Positions 10,673-20,836 of a stretch of DNA of 64,000 bases are shown in pieces. Source of the stretch: Penelope pileata (Eukaryota; Chordata; Aves; Galliformes; Cracidae); the NCBI GenBank assembly GCA_013396635.1, contig WBMW01004109.1, positions 174,363 through 238,362 of the forward strand, read 5' to 3'. Both the position numbers and the translations under genes were made by a program. The first letter of the stretch is position 1, and every line of letters begins with the position of its first letter. A model generated the notes under the pieces. The model did not search any database. It was not told the origin of the DNA and saw only the letters and a program-made list of their open reading frames with translations.

Positions 10673-13449
10673 TTATTTTTAAACTAAGGTAGATAAACCA
10701 TGTTACCATGGATCTATGTCTTACTTTTTAAAGATTCATTAATTTATATATTATCACATAAAAAGTGTGTGTAGAGGGAAGAATTTCTTACATTTCAGAA
10801 AGATGTAATTAAAAATTTATTAGTTATTAAGGAATGGTTGGCTTGTAATGTATCCAATTCTCCTTTTAATCTGCCTATTAGCTGCACATGTTTTATTAAT
10901 ATTTTTTCTAAATGCACTAAATACAGCTGAAGTATAGCTGCAAGTCATGATTCCTACTTTTAAGGTGGATGAGGGACAAAATCATCTCTTTAAAGTTATC
11001 TGATTTTCTATAAAGTTTTTGGTAACTTTTCTCCCTCACCAGGTTTTCTAGTTGTTAGCTAGTAACAATGAAATAACTATTGATTTTTTGTAAAGTGAAA
11101 TACAGATTATGTACATTTCAATGCATGTTTGTTTTGGTTTGTTTGAGTGGTTTTCACCTTCCTTTTTCTACTATTTTTTGTACCATGTTGAAATTTAAGA
11201 CAAAATACTTTATAAATCTTGCAGGTAAGCTTTTCTCTGCGTCTATAATATTTTCTGATTAGAGATATGTGAAATACAGCCTGGTTTATTTTCCTTCCTT
11301 AGAACCAGTTTTACTAAGTAGTTTAGAACTGGACTGCGTAATATGGAGATTTCACATTCTTAACAAAGTTAGGATATTTTAGCCCAAGTCAATATGGACA
11401 ATTTGTATTGTAAGATAGAAACACACATGTGAAAGTATATTCATTTCCACAGAATACAAAGTTGATAGACGCAAGCAGTTGTGGTGGTTTGGTTTTGAAG
11501 CAGTCAAAGGCCTAGTCGTGGAATGCTAGCAACTCCAGATTTTTCTCAAGTGACATATAAACAAAAGATTCTAAATTAGGTGCATTGACTTCAGCAGAAC
11601 TATGACTGGGAACCTAACCTGTGTCTTTGGATAACTTTTGAGCCACACATATTATGCCTCATAGGAATCAGGAATAATCTTGCATTTTGTATGCAAGAAG
11701 CGATGAAATCAGCTTCAACTTATCTAAAACTGAGTGATGGAGTGTCATAATGTAGTCCCTAAAGTCAGCAATGGAGATAAACAAAACTATGGTTCAGATC
11801 TATTTAGATATTTTTAATTTTTTGACTCATGAGAACTACTTACCCACATGTATGTATCTTAAGCATAGGCTAAGAATATTCAGAACTTTCTTTTTTGAAC
11901 AATATCAACATAAAAAAAGTCTTTTTTTTTTTAACAGTCATCAGCAGGAGTATCTGGCCCAAACTGGCAAACCTGATTGACATTATTTTTGTTGTCACTA
12001 GTATTCCCTTTACAATGGAATTTCATGGTACTTCCTTTAATCACCACATGGGAGATCTCAGGAGTCCAAGGCCCTGTCATTAAAGAATTTACTATTTCAG
12101 CACCTGATGCTGTTTTGCATCATTAAAGCTCTTCTCAGAGGAGCCACAAAAATATTTTACAACTTTTAATTAAGCCTTTCACTATACCCACTAATTATTA
12201 CTGTTCTTAATTTATTGATGGAGAGCTCAGGGTACTGAGAGGTTAAATGGCATCTTACAAAAGCTATTCAAAGATGACAGTGTGGCATGCTGTCCATTGC
12301 TGGTGATTCAGCAAACCACATCACCACCACGCTGTTAGCGCCTCCTGCTTCCTGGACACTTTCTGACAAAACGATCCTGGTTAGCCTGACCACTTTTTAA
12401 TATCTTTCTAACATTATCTTTTAACAATTTTGATAGAATGAGGTCAGGGAGGCGACAGGTCTCTTACTTGCAGAGGATGTGAAGAAGGGGAGCTGGAAGC
12501 ACAGAGGACAGCAACACTACTCAGAGCGAGTCAAATAGCAAGTGTGCCCAAACTGAATCCAAGGAATTTTGCCACTTTCTGCTGCAGTCTGCTCCTTGTG
12601 TGAACTCTGTGTGGCTATAGTGGTGGGTTGTTACTACTACCATAACTTCCCAAGTAGTCCAGTGTAGTGACTGCAGAGGAAGAGGATAAAAATACAAATA
12701 AAATTTCTCAATTTGATATTGAGAATTGTTAATAATTAATTGTTATCTTAATTAGTATTATTTGTTCTCTTAATGGTAGTTAAAAAAAAAACGAAGTAAG
12801 ACCCACTGTCAATATTCTTTTTTTTTCTAAAAAGCTTAACATTTGTAATCAGTCACAGTTGGCAGTAAATTCTGTATTTTGCTTCATTTCCACTTGAGAT
12901 GTTTAATACTATTATTTACAAAACCACTTTGGTAAAAACACCTAGACCTCCAAACAATTAAGTAAAATGCTTCTCCACCAACAAATTTTTAAGCTTTTAA
13001 AAAGCAAATTTAACTTGACAGCTATGAAAACTGCAGTCATGTAAGTCTGCATAATTCAAGGCCCACACATTTGCACAAACTCCCAGTGAAAGGCAATAAC
13101 ACTAGAAGCTATATTTCTGAACTAAATGAAAGCTTTATAAGATACAGAGAATTTACTTTAATTTGCTTCGTGTTGGAAAGATGAATGGAATATTACACAA
13201 TTTGGAAAAAAATAAATGCAGAAATAGTGTAATCTTCTATAGTATGGTGCTTTTCTGTTAGCTGACCTTTTTCATTGTGAGAGATTAATGATAAGATTAA
13301 TCTGAAATAGTCGTTAGAATTATATATATCTTTCTACTATACTTGGTTAATTCCAAGATCTTCCTACAAATCCTTTATTTCTGAAATTGTTTTCATGGTC
13401 CATGGTTTCATGGATTGCCACTGATTTGTATAAGGCAGCTGTGTACAAA
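10673..13449. other. AT-rich interval, possible old SINE, no gene recognised
   Basis: About 2.8 kb with no coding exon recognised. At roughly 12213-12290 the phrase GGTACTGAGAGGTTAAATGG resembles the conserved part of MIR-type SINEs and is listed separately. Poly-T/poly-A runs occur near 11920 and 12782. Confidence 0.55.
12213..12290 (+). mobile_element. Possible MIR-like ancient SINE remnant
   Basis: TTTATTGATGGAGAGCTCAG followed by GGTACTGAGAGGTTAAATGG is laid out like the MIR core and 3' region (gaggctcagagaggttaag-type phrase). The match decays after about 12265. Old amniote SINEs of this class persist in bird genomes only as short pieces, so an alignment is needed to confirm. Confidence 0.4.
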
Positions 13450-14085
13450 AGGACATAACGATCCTTGTGGAAACAAACTGAACATGAGCCAGCAACACTC
13501 TTTTGCAGCAAAATCAACCAACAGCCCCCTGCGCTTCATCAGGCAAAGAATAGCCAGTGAGTATGGGGTGATGATCCTTCCTTTCAGCTTCAGCACCGAT
13601 GAGGTCAAACCTAAAGTGCTGTGTCCTTTTCTGGGCTCCCCAGCACAAGAGAGAAGAGCATACTGGAGAGAGTCCAGTGAAGGGCCAATGAGATGATTGG
13701 GTGAGAGCACACAAGGTCAGGATGTGAGAATGGTACTGATTGGGCTGGGAATGCCCAGGAAGGGTCTGACAGCTGTCTTCCACTCCTTGGTGGATGGAAG
13801 AAGAGTGCTCCAGACTTTTCTTAGAAAGGCTGAGAGGATGAGAAGCAATGAGTGCAACTTGCAGCTAGGGAAATTCAAAATGGACACAGGGAAAACATTA
13901 TTCACAACAAAAACATTATTCACTCCATCAGAAGATTCTCTGCATTCTCTGTCCTTGGAGACAGTCAGAATGCCATTAGAAGAGGCCCTGAGCAGCCTGC
14001 TTTAAATTTAAACTCAGTCCTGCTTTGAATAGGGACTTCCAGATCACCTCCCAAAGCCTTTTCCAACTGAAATTATTCTACAATA
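13450..14085 (+). mobile_element. Old, degraded CR1 LINE fragment
   Basis: Recognisable CR1 landmarks in order: CTGAACATGAGCCAGCA (RT LNMSQQ block) near 13477; a GTCCTTTTCTGGGCTCCCCA region equivalent to C..FWGPP; a GAGAGAGTCCAGTGAAGGGC block equivalent to ERVQRRA; a GACACAGGGAAAACATTATTCAC block equivalent to the FRLDI.K.FFT segment; and a terminal GCCCTGAGCAGCCTG. The copy has many substitutions and indels and its tail is almost unreadable (TTATTCTACAATACC). It is one of the older CR1 insertions here. Confidence 0.85.
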
Positions 14086-14822
14086 CCATAAATACTCACT
14101 GTATGATACTGTTCACTATAAACACTCACAGAGATTGAGGTTTACAAATAAATACATGCCCACAAAAGTGTATGTATGCTTTTCTTCTTGTCCATTTCCC
14201 TTTTGCAATATTTAGGGCCACAATCAAATCAAGATCAAACCAAAGTGGATACATTGGCTATTCGTGTCAGAAAATTTCCTCTAGAGACTAAGCAATCTTC
14301 ACTGAGTAATGGAGCTGATCTGTAGAGATTATTTCTATCCTTGTCCTGTCAAATACCAGACTGTTCAATTTTTTTATATCACCTATGACAGATTTCTTTT
14401 TCTGACATTTCGAGATCCTGAAATACCTTTAGAATACTATGGGAATTGTGTTTTTATCATTAGAAATTACATTTCACGTAATTGGTAAAACCTTAAGATC
14501 CATATAGTAGAATGCAAAGTAATTAATGAGCAGTATATTTAATAACATAATTATTGATAGCTTGGTCTGGCAAAATATTAATACAAATATCAAAAAATGA
14601 AGCAATAACTGTCTTGTTGCTGTGGAGAGCCACTTTCTTGAACAAAGCTGTCAGACTATCTTACTTTATGTCATGTGTCAGAATCCTAACTTGTTACATC
14701 CACTATAATAACCAAAATGTGATAACAAAATGAACAAAATAAACATAACAAAATAAAAATCTGAATTGTTCTCAAATAACCTGATAACATAGTGTTAAAT
14801 GGACTATGCAGCTGTGATTCTT

Positions 14823-14836
14823 CCCCCCCCCCCCCC
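14823..14836. repeat. Poly-C tract
   Basis: Fourteen consecutive C residues in an AT-rich background. The true length is uncertain because such runs are hard to sequence. Confidence 0.9.
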
Positions 14837-14925
14837 AGAAAATTCACAATAGGTATTACACGATCTTTTTGGGTATTTCCTTGAGATTTTTTTCTTTTCC
14901 TGTTTCCCGTCCTCCAGAAAAATAA

Positions 14926-14967
14926 AACAACAACAACAACAAAATAAAGCAAACAAACAAAAAAAAT
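14926..14967. repeat. (AAC)n/(AAAC)n low-complexity tract
   Basis: A-rich simple repeat of AAC then AAAC units ending in a run of A. It borders the retroviral remnant on its downstream side (minus-strand sense), where a 3' LTR would be expected and is not seen. Confidence 0.85.
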
Positions 14968-14986
14968 GTTCTAGACATTTGATTTA

Positions 14987-15174
14987 TCCACCCCTTATTC
15001 CATACCATTTACATCATGTTTAGATACCACAATTTTCATACTTCCAACGCTCATGTAAATTGTCCATGCAGTTCATTTACTGGCTGTTCTCGCCCAGCAT
15101 CAAGTCCCCTTGAGGCACACACCGGACATCCCCATCTTTCTGCATTACCCACCAAGTACACCCAGGTCCTTGAG
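14987..15174 (-). pseudogene. pol: Endogenous retrovirus remnant: integrase C-terminus and polypurine tract
   Basis: On the minus strand this reads the last residues of a retroviral Pol: GCTWWVMQKDGDVRCVPQG, then a stop at 15077-15079. The tryptophan pair and basic/aromatic pattern fit the SH3-like C-terminal DNA-binding domain of integrase. About 80 bases after the stop comes AAGGGGTGGA (plus-strand TCCACCCCTT at 14987-14996), a typical polypurine tract, but no LTR follows. There is no room for an env gene between pol and this tract. That fits an env-less, ERVL-like layout or an env deletion. The upstream side is lost in the adjacent gap. Confidence 0.75.
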
Positions 15175-16008
15175 NNNNNNNNNNNNNNNNNNNNNNNNNN
15201 NNNNNNNNNNNNNNNNNNNNNNNNNNNNNNNNNNNNNNNNNNNNNNNNNNNNNNNNNNNNNNNNNNNNNNNNNNNNNNNNNNNNNNNNNNNNNNNNNNNN
15301 NNNNNNNNNNNNNNNNNNNNNNNNNNNNNNNNNNNNNNNNNNNNNNNNNNNNNNNNNNNNNNNNNNNNNNNNNNNNNNNNNNNNNNNNNNNNNNNNNNNN
15401 NNNNNNNNNNNNNNNNNNNNNNNNNNNNNNNNNNNNNNNNNNNNNNNNNNNNNNNNNNNNNNNNNNNNNNNNNNNNNNNNNNNNNNNNNNNNNNNNNNNN
15501 NNNNNNNNNNNNNNNNNNNNNNNNNNNNNNNNNNNNNNNNNNNNNNNNNNNNNNNNNNNNNNNNNNNNNNNNNNNNNNNNNNNNNNNNNNNNNNNNNNNN
15601 NNNNNNNNNNNNNNNNNNNNNNNNNNNNNNNNNNNNNNNNNNNNNNNNNNNNNNNNNNNNNNNNNNNNNNNNNNNNNNNNNNNNNNNNNNNNNNNNNNNN
15701 NNNNNNNNNNNNNNNNNNNNNNNNNNNNNNNNNNNNNNNNNNNNNNNNNNNNNNNNNNNNNNNNNNNNNNNNNNNNNNNNNNNNNNNNNNNNNNNNNNNN
15801 NNNNNNNNNNNNNNNNNNNNNNNNNNNNNNNNNNNNNNNNNNNNNNNNNNNNNNNNNNNNNNNNNNNNNNNNNNNNNNNNNNNNNNNNNNNNNNNNNNNN
15901 NNNNNNNNNNNNNNNNNNNNNNNNNNNNNNNNNNNNNNNNNNNNNNNNNNNNNNNNNNNNNNNNNNNNNNNNNNNNNNNNNNNNNNNNNNNNNNNNNNNN
16001 NNNNNNNN
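15175..16008. other. Assembly gap (834 N)
   Basis: A run of 834 undetermined bases inside the endogenous retrovirus. The long open frames reported across it on both strands are artefacts of Ns. The flanks are RNase H (right) and the integrase end (left), both on the minus strand. A normal pol would need clearly more than 834 bases between them, so the element is deleted here or the gap size is underestimated. Confidence 0.99.
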
Positions 16009-16123
16009 GCTTTCCCACAACACGACAGGAACCATCAGTAAACAAGGCGTATTTCTTCTCATTCTCTAGTAGCTCATTATACAGTGGGGCCTCTTCAGCA
16101 CGCGTCACCTCCTCCTCTGATGC
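16009..16123 (-). pseudogene. pol: Endogenous retrovirus remnant: start of RNase H domain
   Basis: Minus-strand reading gives SEEEVTRAEEAPLYNELL, then YALFTDGSC. FTDGSC is the first conserved block of retroviral RNase H and includes its first catalytic aspartate. The remaining catalytic acids would lie in the gap. Upstream (higher coordinates) the similarity stops abruptly at about 16118-16125, where a plus-strand pol fragment begins. The segment stays open in the same frame as the integrase remnant across the gap, but that has little meaning through Ns. Confidence 0.8.
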
Positions 16124-16440
16124 ACATTCCAGATTACAGTCTGATTGTAAACCCTCTCTATCGAGTGACCCGAAAGAAGAACAATTTCACATGGGGTCCT
16201 GAGCAACAACAAGCCTTTGAACAAATCAAACAGGAGATAGTTCATGCAGTAGCCCTTGGGCCAGTCCGGACAGGGCAAGATGTGAAGAATGTGCTCTACA
16301 CCGCAGCCGGGGAAAATGGCCCCACCTGGAGCCTCTGGCAGAAAGCACCAGGAGAGACTCGGGGCCGACCCCTAGGGTTTTGGAGTTGGGGATACCGAGG
16401 ATCTGAAGCCCGCTACACACCAACTGAAAACTTGATCTAG
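16124..16440 (+). pseudogene. pol: Endogenous retrovirus remnant: RT thumb/connection region, inverted
   Basis: The plus strand encodes a retroviral reverse transcriptase thumb and connection segment. It includes IPDYSLIVNPLYRVTRKKN, then FTWGPEQQQAFEQIK (the F.W...QQ.AF..IK thumb signature), VLYTAAGENGPTWSLWQKA, and ends near ARYTPTE before a stop at 16438-16440. The RT catalytic core is absent. It is open for its whole length, so the insertion is not very old or has been lucky. It points away from the RNase H/integrase piece on the minus strand: in an intact pol the two would be in the same direction with this one first. Confidence 0.85.
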
Positions 16441-19115
16441 ACACTACGAGAAGCGTAACTTCTGTTAGAAACTAGGACATAAATCCAAAACACTGAAGTA
16501 ACTGAAGTATCTATAATTAACAAAGATCTTCAGAATGCAATGTGGTTGTATAACATATTCTTCCTTTTTCCCAGAGAAAAGTCTAGAAATAAAGTATCCA
16601 CTGAAGAAAAACTAATATTAGTAGTACAACAAGGCCACTGCACAATGATAAAATCTATTTAGGAAGAGAGCGGAACATAAATAAATGAAGTGGTGTTAGC
16701 ACTTTTCACTGAAGTGAATATGTAGTTTAAAAGAAAGAGTATTAAAGATTATTAATTAACTTTGTATGAAAGTCAAGAATGAATTTTGCTTTGCAATAAA
16801 TGGGAAAATTCTGATTACATTTTTAATTCTGGAAGGTAATGCTAAATCATTAAAACAAGGACATTTTCTGGAGATTGACACTTTTCCTAGAAATTTGGGT
16901 CACTGAATTTTCAGTAAATACTTTTAGAAGGTGAAAATTGGAATTTTGTATATCAAAATTATGCAAACCAGAACATTGGTCTCAGACAATGTTTTATTAA
17001 TTCTTTAATTTCTTTTGTTGCCAATATGAGATTTTGCTTTGATATACATTGAGAACTTAATTAAGAAATAAATGGAAAGGAAAATGAAATTTTACTTCAT
17101 GATGATAGATATGTTATAGCACTTGGGAAAGTATTCTTATGTTTCAGTGAAGAAATCTTTGTCTAATGTTATTTCTTAAAGCTATCTATTTCTTTTATTT
17201 TCCCCTAAAAAAAAAAAATCTCTGATAACAAACAGAAAATAATCTAAACAGAGTTAAAGAGACTTGATGGCTCTTAAAAATATATCTCTACTTTATGAAG
17301 ATTATGGCAGTTTTAAAATTAAAACAATACATCTTTCCAACATTTTGTCACTTTTCTACATCCCTCTAAAGTTTCTCAGTCTTCTCAAGCATCAACTCTT
17401 CTAAATTATTTTGCATGATTTGACAAATTTTTTTTCTTCAACTGCAGTTGCAGAACACCAAAATAAATAGAGAACATTTGGAGAGTGTGGACTAGGTAGG
17501 AGTCCAAAGCCCTGCCACTTTCTCAGGGTGAGCAACATAGCACACAGGATAAACTCCTTTGCAAACCTAACATTACCTTGTGCAAAGGAAACATTTCGCA
17601 CCATCGACAGGCTCCCCTGGTAGCTGAAGCACCTGCTTTGACATATTTTACCACAGATTTAATAGGCCAGATAATCTTTCCCTACATCTGGTGTATCCCT
17701 TTCCCTCTCTTGTTTTGTAAGTCTGCTATAGGGAAAAGACTAATCAAGATTGTCTGGTGAGACTGAACTGACCTAATGAACATATGTCTTAGCTAATGAA
17801 CATTTCCTTGGACTCTGCCAGTGTTCTTCCTAAGGCAATTGCAGGCACAGAGTGTCTGTCATTTTCTGAGCAGCGAACTTGTTCAGCTCTCTTGCCTCAG
17901 CAGTAAGTGACTTCAGTTACTGTTGCTATTAATAACTACATTTAAAGGAGCTTTAATTTTGCTTGGGGGGGACAAGCTTTAGTGAGAGACAGAATGCTCC
18001 ACTGATTGGTTACTTAGATCCATAACTGCATGCTGCTAAGTGAGAGCAAGTAGTCTGATTTCTTTCATATGTCATTTCTTTCATTAAAACTGCTTAAGTC
18101 GTGCCACTGAAGGGAGAGAGCTTAGAAGTGTATGTATATTTTGGGGTGTTATGTTAGGAACAGGTTTTCCTGTACTGATGTACCGTCTGTCTCCTTTCTT
18201 CTTTGTCTGGGTCATCTCTTATTTCAATTCTAGCTCTGGCTGTGTAGCCTCATGAAATGTCTACCCACTTGCTCCCTAGAATAACATCACAATGTTTTAT
18301 TTTTTTGTTTGAAGGAGGAGGTGAAGCATGTGGAGCAGGGGTGGGGGGGGAGCATTTGTGCACAGACTTGTTGGCAAGCATATATCCATCTTGGTAGTAT
18401 CTGGGGAGTATTTGCAATGTGATGTGCCAGCTTTGCTCTCCTTTGAGTAAGCAAAAAGAACAACTTCCCTCACTAAGGTAGTCACAGTGGTATATGGTTA
18501 TTTTAATTAAACTGTAAGTTATTTTAATTAAACTGTAAGTTATTTTAATTAAGCTCTACAGCTTTCTCATGACAGCAGGCTTCACTCATTCTTTGGGATA
18601 GTATGAACACAGTCAGCCTGAAACTGCACACAGAGTCTGTAAAAACCCCTAGAGAATGAAGAGTCAGTCCCGCTGTCTTCTCCCTTCCTTGTTCGATAAG
18701 AGCGTGCTCTTTCACCTGTTTTGTTGTTGTTTAATTTTTGGAGGTTTTTGTTTGTTTTTACATTTTATGTAAACTACAAAAGATGTGCTACAATTTTTCC
18801 AACAACAAAAAACAATAAATCATTTTACCAGCCAACCAATGTAATGTGACTGATTGACTGAGAGGTAAAATGGCAATTGCATTTCAGTATATATAAATAT
18901 AGAATGATGAACTCAGGAAAAAAATCCTAATTTTACATTAAACATGAATGGCTATAAGCTGTTTTTTCTTACTCAGAGATGTGGTTATAACTGATAGTTG
19001 TGTGAAAATGTCAGCTCAATGCTCTGTAGCAATGCAAGATGCAAGCAGTGGTAGAAATTTTAGGAAAGGAAGAGAGAACAAATCTGAAAACAACTTTATA
19101 TCTTGGTATAAATTG
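16441..19115. other. AT-rich interval, no gene recognised
   Basis: About 2.7 kb without recognisable exon or transposon. It contains a poly-A run near 17209-17217, G runs at about 17965-17971 and 18338-18350, and a 21-base tandem repeat at 18497-18553. The retroviral similarity does not continue past 16440 as far as I can see. Confidence 0.55.
18497..18553. repeat. 21-bp tandem repeat carrying TTTAATTAA
   Basis: Two perfect 21-base units (18497-18517 and 18518-18538), GTTATTTTAATTAAACTGTAA, followed by a third unit that matches for its first 14 bases. Each unit holds the palindrome TTAATTAA with a TAATTA-type homeodomain core, so three such cores are spaced exactly 21 bases apart, two turns of the helix. 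Confidence 0.9.
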
Positions 19116-19460
19116 ACAGTGCAGCCAGTCCCTCAGCACTATGTGCAGCTCTGGTCACAACAGGAGAGGCTATACAGACATGTTGCATCTCCCTTGAAAA
19201 GGACATAGAGCAGCTTTGAAAAGTACAAAAACAAACATGAAGAGCTTCCACAGAAGAAAAAACAGAAGTGAAGAGTGTTTGCAGAAAAGAGATGCTGAGA
19301 TATGATAGATATGATAGAGGTCTACAAAACTGTGAGCGTGAAGAAGGTAAATAAGTGATAATTGTTCACTGTCTCCTATAACATGAATTAGAGGCTTCTT
19401 TTTAAACCTGTAGGTTTCATAGTTAGGATCAAAAAGCAGCAGGACAAATATATGAAAGAA
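19116..19460 (+). mobile_element. Ancient CR1/L3-like LINE remnant
   Basis: Phrases in the order expected of an old CR1/L3 ORF2 end: CACTATGTGCAGCTCTGGTC (the C.QLW block), AAAAGGACATAGAGCAG, GATAGAGGTCTACAAAACTG (the IEVYK.. block), GAAGGTAAATAAGTGATAAT and TTCACTGTCTCCTATAACAT-GAATTAGAGG. It differs clearly from the young CR1s in this window and has no readable tail. Assigned by resemblance to the deep amniote CR1/L3 lineage; an alignment is needed. Confidence 0.6.
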
Positions 19461-19966
19461 AAATTCATCCAAGCCCTAAAAATACAAAAGTGCTGTATCT
19501 AGTATTGGAGGTCCCAGAGTTGCATATTTGCAGTCAGTACCTGATTTATCCTTTTTCTGGGCATGTGTTTCTGTCCACTGTCAAAAACAGATTACTGGGT
19601 AACATGTACATTCAGTCTGATCTGACATATGATTGCTTCGATTAAAATGAAAGAGATTTACTTTTTTCTTCTGTAAAATATCCAGTCTAATTTATCATCT
19701 TTTACTCATTTTTTCTCATCCTTCTGTTTAAGTAGATCTCACCGAATGGATTTCAATGAACAAGATGGATAACATTAAATACATATATAACCACTCCTCA
19801 AATAAATCTGAAGGTAACCACAGTTTTCTTGCAAGTACTTTAGGCTGCATTCCATTTGTCCCATATAGTTCTCCATGTTGAGTCCCCAGCAGCCCTCAAC
19901 TTATGCTGCTCAGCTCTTCAGCCACAGTGAGGGATGGGAAGAGCTGTTACTCTGCAGTGTTGTAGT
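19461..19966. other. Short unassigned interval
   Basis: About 500 bases of AT-rich sequence between two CR1 pieces. I see no exon or repeat in it. Confidence 0.5.
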
Positions 19967-20378
19967 TATGAGTAGCTGAGGGAGCTGAGATTGTTTAGTC
20001 TGGAGAAGAGGAGGCTCAGGGGAGACCTCATCGCGCTCTACAACTTCTTGAAGGGAGGTTGTGATGAGGAAGGGGTCGGCCTCTTCTCCCAGATAACTAA
20101 TAGGACGAGATAGATAGGACAAGAGGGAATGGCCACAAGTTGCGCCAGGGGAGATTCAGGTTAGATATAAGGAAAAAATTCTTCTCCCAGAGAGCGGTCA
20201 GGCACTGGAATGGCCTGCCCAGGGAAGTGGTGGAGTCACCTTCCCTGGCAGTGTTCAAGAAGCGTCTGGATGAGGTACTAAGAGATATGGTTTAGTAGTT
20301 TAGTGGGTGATAGGAGGATGGTTGGACTAGATGATATTGTAGGTACTTTCCAACCTCGTGTTACTATGATTCTATGAC
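19967..20378 (+). mobile_element. CR1 LINE 3' fragment
   Basis: Starts at GAGTAGCTGAGGGAGCTGAG and continues with the FSLEKRRL-equivalent block (TTTAGTCTGGAGAAGAGGAG), the GDLIALYN-equivalent block, RTR/GNGHKL and the FRLDIRKKFF-equivalent block. The terminal repeat is ACTATGATTCTATGA. A small in-place duplication, AGGACGAGATAGATAGGAC, lies near 20102. The 3' region (GTTGGACTAGATGATATTGT) differs from the copies at 20837 and 42811, so this belongs to another CR1 subfamily. Confidence 0.93.
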
Positions 20379-20836
20379 TCTAGCAGAGAAACACCAGTGG
20401 TTCCTGTACTCTCTCCTGTATAGGATCAACCCATATACAAGAGCATTCGCACCTAGAGCTGTTGCAGTTTAAAGCTATGTGTAGCCACAAGGCATTTTGT
20501 GCCATCTCCATCTCCTCCTCACAGCCCGTCACAGGATGCTTAATACATACTCCTCTTCACATATTTGGCACATTACCCCCGACTAGACAGAATACTCACT
20601 CTTTAAATTTTCTAGATTGGCCTATTAACATATCAGCACTGAGGCATCAGAGAGGAAAGTGGTCCATCTCTGATGGTTGAAGATGCCAGGTGAGCACAGC
20701 TGAGTGATGGTGTAGAGTAGTTCACAAGTTACCTATATTAAGCATTTCTCTTTCTAAAGAGAGAGAAATAGATATCCTGGTACCTGTGCCATATCAAACT
20801 CATTGGGTGATTTAGAAAGATAATCATGATATTTTC
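20379..20836. other. Unassigned spacer between CR1 copies
   Basis: About 460 bases without a recognised feature. Short frames of 72 and 102 codons here have no motif. Confidence 0.5.

Larger units (their letters stand above)
14086..14986. other. Non-repeat interval with poly-C and (AAC)n tracts
   Basis: No exon recognised. It contains a 14-base C homopolymer (14823-14836), then an A-rich region with (AAC)n and (AAAC)n units at about 14926-14967 that directly precedes the endogenous retrovirus remnant. Homopolymers of this type are prone to sequencing error. Confidence 0.6.

Noticed and set aside
13408..14005. Overlapping frames of 68-102 codons
   Set aside because: All are within a degraded CR1 copy.
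15016..16108. Frames of 305-343 codons on both strands
   Set aside because: They are open only because they cross 834 Ns. Only the flanking pol pieces are real.
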